Part shown: in pieces, positions 59,038-64,000 of the stretch
Layout: the number at the start of each line of letters is the position of its first letter
Numbering within the stretch: position 1 is the stretch's first letter
NCBI GenBank assembly: GCA_021209875.1
Contig: JAGYVD010000002.1
Location: 6,448,001-6,512,000, forward strand
Direction: 5' to 3'
From: Rosellinia necatrix
Taxonomy: Eukaryota > Ascomycota > Sordariomycetes > Xylariales > Xylariaceae
DNA length: 64,000 nt
The notes under the pieces: generated by a model
Told to the model about the DNA's origin: nothing
Seen by the model: the letters and a program-made list of their open reading frames with translations, nothing else
Databases searched by the model: none
Position numbers and translations under genes: made by a program

Positions 59038-61107
59038 TCACCCCGTCCCGGGGCCCCGCGTCCATTTCTCAAACGTCTGCCAAACATCCATCTTCACGGC
59101 CTCGCAAGCCCGCGTCAGTCGCTGTATGCCCGGGATGCGGCGGAACTCTTCCATCGTCCGTGGTATCGTGGTCACCAAGTATCGGAGCGTGTCTTCTGAT
59201 ACCAACCGCTCGGTCGGCTCGAGACGCATCGCCCAGACCACACTCTTGATATAGGCCTCTAGCTTCTTGCGCAGGATAGTCTGCTCCAACGCAGGGGTCT
59301 CGGATGGCATTCGAGGATGTGACCTGGACGTGCTTGGAGCCGTGGTAGTCGGGAGTATAGGTGTCGGTGTCGTTTTGGGCGGCACTGCGGCTGGCGCCTT
59401 CAAGCTAAAGTTGATAACAGGGACCGGAGATCTTGCTCGAGGCATTGGCACATTCGTTGCGCCTTTGGATGGGCTTTGTTGGTTATTGGGATATCGGGTG
59501 GTTGCTCGCTTCTGTTCTAGTACTAATGACGAGGGTAAGGCCATCGGCGATCCGAAGAACATGTCAACATCCTCATCATCAAATTCGTCGAATCCACCGT
59601 CCTTCTTTCCGGGTTCGGGCTGGACGGCAGCCTCCTCAGCAAGACTCGTCTCGCCGAATTGAAACGATAACCCCGTACTCAAGACAGGAGGAGGGGGGGC
59701 CTCGCGGGGCGGAAGCAAATCCTCTGTCGAGCGGTCCGCCTGGGCAAGCCGCCTGCGCTTCGGGTCGGGGCCTTCCACCTGGTCGATATCTTCTCGCCTT
59801 ACGACGTGGCCGTCATGCTGCTCCTGTTCTGCTTGAAAGTTCGCGATGATTTCTAGCCAGGAGGGGCCGTAATCCGTCGCCTTGCGTTTCCCGACGCCGG
59901 GGACCTGGAGCAATTCCTGCTCGTTGGATGGGCGATGGATCGCCAGGTCCCGCAACAGGCTGTTGTGGGCGATGATGTAAGCAGATGTGGCATTCGAGAC
60001 AGAGACTTCCTTGCGGTGGGACGCCAGCCGGTCGTATAACTCCCAGCACGAGCTGTCCATTAATGCCTCGGTGTTGTCGTTCCTCGCTCGTTTCCTGTCC
60101 TGCCGAGGCTTGCGGGTTTTGGTGCGTTCTGGTTTATCATCCTTGGCCGCTCCGCCCACAAGAGGATCGCCAGTCTTCAATGTGTCACTCGTGGCCTCCG
60201 GGCTCTCATCTGCTTCCTTCTCTTTTTCTATATTCTTGTAAAACTCATGCACGGTGATGATGCGCACTTCTCCATCTTTCGTGACAGTGTCGAACTGAAT
60301 TGACGATCTGGGCAGGATAGAGGTTAAGTATGCCTCCGCAAGTCTCGGGAACGGCGGTACGGGGTCCATGGCTAAACGCTTCGCATTCATACAATGAAAG
60401 AGCATAAAACCAGCGTATGCGTCCGTTGCGGCATACTGGATCTGACTCGGGTTTAACGGCCGGCTCCAATCACTTGTCCGGACATCCCCTTTCCACAGAG
60501 GTATCCCGAGATGCTCATTCACCTGCAATGATAGCGAGCGTACTCTAGTGGTGGACCGGTGGGGAGCGGTAGCGTCGTACGCGAGGAGATTGTATAGGTG
60601 GCTAAGCTCAAATGCGCCCTTCGGCTCAAGGTTGAAGTTCTCTCTCAGTCGCCTGAAATCAGCGCTCAGGACAGCAACACCGGCTTTGATGATTTCCGCA
60701 GATTCGAGAATCGCCTTGAGACTTGGGGCAATGAAGTCATCCACCGTATTCCCCTCGTGGAGGGAGATATGGAACAGAGCGATCTTGCGTTCGCTTGCTA
60801 ACTGTATAAGGGCAATTTTATCCTGCAACCTCGACCGATTGCCAGCGTCCCAAGGCCATTCCATGTCGAAGCCCAGCACGGGCTCGTCGGTGAACTGTCG
60901 TGCGATCGCTTCGGACTGTGACTTCGTCTTACCATAAAGGACTTGAACGCACTCGCCTTTGGGGCCTTGATAATAGGTATGACGCCACCACCGACGAGGG
61001 GCTGCATCGCCCGGCAACGGCATCAGGGCATAAGTCATTGGCCATTGGGGCTTATCTCGATTGAACCCAACCGCCGGCGTGGGCTTGTCGTCTACCGCAG
61101 GCTCCAT
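59038..61107 (-). CDS. 3'-5' exonuclease with HRDC domain (WRN-exonuclease type)
   Basis: Single exon, 689 residues. The exonuclease domain (about 55-245) is of the DEDDy class: Asp81 and Glu83 in GFDMEW, Asp150 in VAVLSADFRRL, and Tyr225 with Asp229 in YAATDAYAGF. These residues bind the two metal ions that cleave the 3'-terminal phosphodiester bond. An HRDC domain follows (about 353-425, ending LLQVPGVGKRKATDYGPSWLEII), a helical nucleic-acid-binding module also found in RecQ helicases and Rrp6. A basic linker (KTRKPRQDRKRAR) could serve as a nuclear signal. The C-terminal 100 residues form a second helix-rich module (LRKKLEAYIKSVVWAM...IPGIQRL). No helicase domain is present, so it is a stand-alone exonuclease, probably in DNA repair or RNA processing. 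The start ATG gives a family-like N-terminus. Confidence 0.9.
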   Translation of the reverse strand: MEPAVDDKPTPAVGFNRDKPQWPMTYALMPLPGDAAPRRWWRHTYYQGPKGECVQVLYGKTKSQSEAIARQFTDEPVLGFDMEWPWDAGNRSRLQDKIALIQLASERKIALFHISLHEGNTVDDFIAPSLKAILESAEIIKAGVAVLSADFRRLRENFNLEPKGAFELSHLYNLLAYDATAPHRSTTRVRSLSLQVNEHLGIPLWKGDVRTSDWSRPLNPSQIQYAATDAYAGFMLFHCMNAKRLAMDPVPPFPRLAEAYLTSILPRSSIQFDTVTKDGEVRIITVHEFYKNIEKEKEADESPEATSDTLKTGDPLVGGAAKDDKPERTKTRKPRQDRKRARNDNTEALMDSSCWELYDRLASHRKEVSVSNATSAYIIAHNSLLRDLAIHRPSNEQELLQVPGVGKRKATDYGPSWLEIIANFQAEQEQHDGHVVRREDIDQVEGPDPKRRRLAQADRSTEDLLPPREAPPPPVLSTGLSFQFGETSLAEEAAVQPEPGKKDGGFDEFDDEDVDMFFGSPMALPSSLVLEQKRATTRYPNNQQSPSKGATNVPMPRARSPVPVINFSLKAPAAVPPKTTPTPILPTTTAPSTSRSHPRMPSETPALEQTILRKKLEAYIKSVVWAMRLEPTERLVSEDTLRYLVTTIPRTMEEFRRIPGIQRLTRACEAVKMDVWQTFEKWTRGPGTG

Positions 61108-63274
61108 AGTGTCTGAGAAACGGCATCAAGCTAACCTAGGTAGCCACGAGTTTGGCGAGGGATGGAGCAAAATCAACTATGGAACAATTCAAGCATTCAA
61201 GGAGCATCGCATTAATAGTGAGCAAGAAAGGTCAGTCTATGGAAGCGGAGGGAACTCTCGAGGATGCAACCCTCGTTTCATACGCACCTAACATTTCAGC
61301 TGGGTGGCTGAGGGGCTGTGCAATGAGAGAAAGGGTAGGTATGGGGCCTCCGTTGTTTAGTTATTATAGGGTCACATGGAGATCGCAGTAGATTAAGAAC
61401 CATTCTGCCTTGGTCAACAACCTTGGGACCTCAATAGATGCATAAACAACTGTGATATATGGGTACGACGCTGGCTAGGTGGTGCCCAGGTAGGTAGCAG
61501 TAGCGAGAAGGAGCTGGGAAATCAACTAGGTTAGCTTGAAAGCGTTGTTCGTAGGTCGTTGCCGGAGTGCCTTGGGGAGATTATCGACATACCCAAACTG
61601 GGACGTTGCTACCTATTCCATTCGTGACATAAACACATAGAAATTGGGTCATTAGTAATAGCTAATGTGGGTAGTTTCGTCTGGGTCCTAAACTCTAATA
61701 TACTTACTCTCTTTACACCTAACGTCATGAGCTGTCGTGGTAACGATCGAGGAGCTGCTGGCTTCCTCGGTGAACACGCTCTTACGTACAAACTTGTTGT
61801 ATCGGCTCAACCGTCATCCGTCTCGTCATTCCGTCTGCCACGGCTGTTGGAGAGGACTTGTGTCTTCGTCTCTTTCTATCGAAAACTTGTCAGACGGCAC
61901 AATTGGCTGGCGCCATCGAGAGGATGGCCTGGTTGGGGTCATGAGAGCGCACAAGTCGGGTATACATACCTTGGACTCCAAATCGATGCTTGGCTGCGCA
62001 ACCTTTGGCAGATTGCGTGTTGCCGGAGAGGTGTGAAATGACGCCTTAGAATGCGACGAGAACGCCTCTAATAACTACAGGGCGAATGGGCAAAGGCCGA
62101 GAATTGGCGGGTGATGATGCGGATCACAGCGATGCCACGCTTAGCCCGCAAGCGCCTCGGATCGAAAGCGATGAGAAACTGTCCGAAGCGCATGATGCCG
62201 TTATATGGATGGAATACGGAAGCCTACGTAGTTAATACTCAAATCTGACAGGCCCGGCACGGATATTGTGCTCAGCACCCAAGGCCTATCAGATCAGAGA
62301 CTAAGTAAGTAAGTAAGTAAGTAGGTAGGTACCTAGTTATGGCCAGCTGGCTATGGCTGGAAGAAGTGATGAATTGAGGTCGGCGATATAGATAATGAAA
62401 AAGGAATCGTCTATAACGAATGAACGTGCATCGGGCAATGACACGAAATTTGGTAGGGCGTGGACAGAAGTGATGCAGCGTCAGGGCGAGGAGAGTAGCT
62501 GTTAGTTACCTGTTACTTGCTATTTATTACTTATTACCACTGACAGGCACCGCCCTTTTCCCAAGAGACCAAGATTCCCGGATTGGAGGAAATATTCCCT
62601 GTACCTAGGCGTGAGAAATATCAGCGAAGCGAGGCGTCCGTTCAACGATACCTATACTACCTAGGTTAGACATTCGGTGATATAAATCCCCATTGAAGGA
62701 GTTAAAAGGGAAAGAGATAGTTAGTTGAGGGCACTTTATCAGACAGCTGGGTTGATGGCCGCCTGGGCATCGGCGATGGTGCCAAACGCCGAAACAAGCC
62801 TGGCCCCGGGGTTAAGAGGGGGGAGAAGACCGGGGTTACTGTAGTATACCGAGCCTGCTTCGTACCTGCGACGAGGATACATACCTACCTACTTAGGTCT
62901 TACTTGTGGTTGGCACCATCCTAACGCCTTGATTGAGGAGAGAGTGAACTGCACAAACTCCGGAGGGGGACATTTTAGGACTTTTCTTTTCTCTTTTCTT
63001 CTGTCAGGAGAAATGCACATTTCCGCACTTGTCGCCGTGGAAGGACTCCACGACCGCAAAGCCGGCGGTCTTGGCCAGAGAGGATGGACGATATATATAA
63101 TGGATGGCCCTCTGGCATGTTGACTACGAACGAATATCACCCAGCAAACCAATCCAAGCAAATCCAGGCGAACAATCGTCTTCGTGTCGCCACTCATCTA
63201 CTCCCATTAGTGCCGGCTTGTATAGCACAACTACCATACGCCTACTTCAGAGTCGCCTACCTAGTAACTACACC
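61108..63274. other. Long intergenic region
   Basis: Divergent promoters of the exonuclease (left) and dehydrogenase (right) lie here. AAGTAAGTAAGTAAGTAGGTAGG runs at about 62302-62330, and further CCTAGGTA copies lie at 61135, 61485, 62605, 62655, 62885 and 63258. The frames at 61667-62041 and 61737-62036 have no domain. ATATATATAA at 63091-63100 is a TATA candidate for the dehydrogenase gene. Confidence 0.45.
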
Positions 63275-64000
63275 ATGACCGGAAACGTGTGGTTCATTGC
63301 GGGCGCCAGCAGCGGCTTTGGCAAGGCCATCGCGGAAGAGGCCCTCAGACGGGGCGACGCAGTGGTTGCTTCCTCACGACGCGGCACAACCCTCAAAAAC
63401 CTCGAATCTCTGGGTGCGATGCTCCTCGACCTCGACGTTACGAGTGATGACGCGACGATCACGGCGGCATTCCAGAAGGCCATCGACAAGTATGGGAAGA
63501 TCACGCACTTCATCAACGCCCCCGGCTATTTGCTCGAAGGCCCCGTCGAAGGTGCGAGTGCCAAGGATGCCCTCGATAGCATCGGCGTGAATGTTCTCGC
63601 CATCATGAACTTGTCGCGGCTACAGGTCGCCTACCTCAGGCCCAGGGGGTCGGGTTTCATCGCAAACTTTGGAAGCGTGGGATCTTGGTATGGTGGTGCG
63701 GCTTTCTCCCACTACGCCGCTGCGAAGGTGAGTCGAACCGAGAGCCACTCAGCATTCATCTTCGCTGTGTACTGGCGATTATCTACTGCGGCACCAGTCG
63801 ACTTTCCGGTAGGAACTTGTGAGCTGACTCTGTCTACCATAGTGGGCTGTCTCGGGTTTCACTGAAAGTTTGCACGAAGAAGTTAAGGAGCTCGGGATCA
63901 ATGCAACAGTCATCGAGCCGGGGTATTTCCGCACCGGCTTCTTACACGCGGAGGGAAGCAACCGCAAGCTGGTGTCCAACACGCTCAATGCCGAGTACAA
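63275..64000 (+). CDS. Short-chain dehydrogenase/reductase (partial, cut by window end)
   Basis: Exon 1 is 63275-63727 (151 codons). A 115-bp intron follows (GTGAGT donor, GCTGAC branch, CATAG acceptor). Exon 2 runs from 63843 past the window end, giving about 203 visible residues. The Rossmann cofactor loop is GASSGFG (10-16). Asp53 and Val54 in LDLDVT fit the adenine-ring contact. NAPGYLLEG takes the place of the NAG motif. The catalytic Ser134 (NFGSVGS) and Tyr147-x3-Lys151 (YAAAK) have the classical spacing. EPGYFRTGF is the usual post-catalytic PG segment. The enzyme should use NAD(P)H to reduce a carbonyl or oxidise an alcohol; the substrate is unknown. The open frame runs left to 63104, but the ATG at 63275 gives the standard SDR start. 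Confidence 0.9.

Overview
The window reads as nuclear DNA of a filamentous ascomycete (Pezizomycotina, most likely Sordariomycetes). The support is short introns (about 50-150 bp) with GTRNGT donors and CTAAC/CTGAC branch sites, ascomycete families (Zn2Cys6 regulator, DUF7514, CSN12, anthrone-oxygenase-like DUF1772, PD-(D/E)XK-like repeats), a tRNA-Pro with a 13-nt intron, and a 22-kb block with the C-to-T decay typical of repeat-induced point mutation (RIP). Species cannot be told from the sequence alone.

Layout. 1-1527 is gene-poor DNA of normal composition. 1528-23764 is a very A+T-rich block bounded on both sides by the same 108-bp direct repeat with TG...CA ends, that is, a pair of LTRs. 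The two differ only by 12 transitions. A second direct-repeat pair (about 13019-13205 and 21060-21247) marks a nested LTR-like element carrying two conserved hairpins. No intact transposon gene survives. From 23765 composition returns abruptly to normal.

The right 40 kb holds ordinary genes with long intergenic spaces: a BTB/POZ protein (24624-25693, 4 exons), tRNA-Pro (27027-27111), CSN12 (28433-30232, minus, 6 exons), ribosomal protein eL20 (30884-32015), a Zn2Cys6 transcription factor (32478-35445, minus), a GNAT acetyltransferase (36741-37514), a small DUF1772 membrane protein (38265-38907), a DUF7514 protein with an Arg-Glu repeat tail (about 40795-42931), a frameshifted PD-(D/E)XK-like pseudogene (44254-45722, minus), a Cys-rich small protein (48165-48533), a hypothetical protein (48936-49592), a type II membrane protein with a lectin-like ectodomain (50403-51953), a C2H2 plus fungal-regulator protein (53419-55428), a secreted Cys-rich small protein (57057-57611), a WRN-type 3'-5' exonuclease with HRDC domain (59038-61107, minus) and a short-chain dehydrogenase cut by the window end (63275-64000).

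These genes do not form an obvious pathway or biosynthetic cluster. CSN12 and eL20 are divergently arranged housekeeping genes; the rest is a mix of regulators, enzymes and fast-evolving accessory proteins. Intergenic DNA outside the AT block is strewn with a TACCTAGGTA-type motif. The points most worth a second look are the sharp LTR-bounded RIP block, the paired hairpins with a compensated base change, the 4-nt start exon of eL20, the exon-1 frame problem of the DUF7514 gene and the secreted protein.
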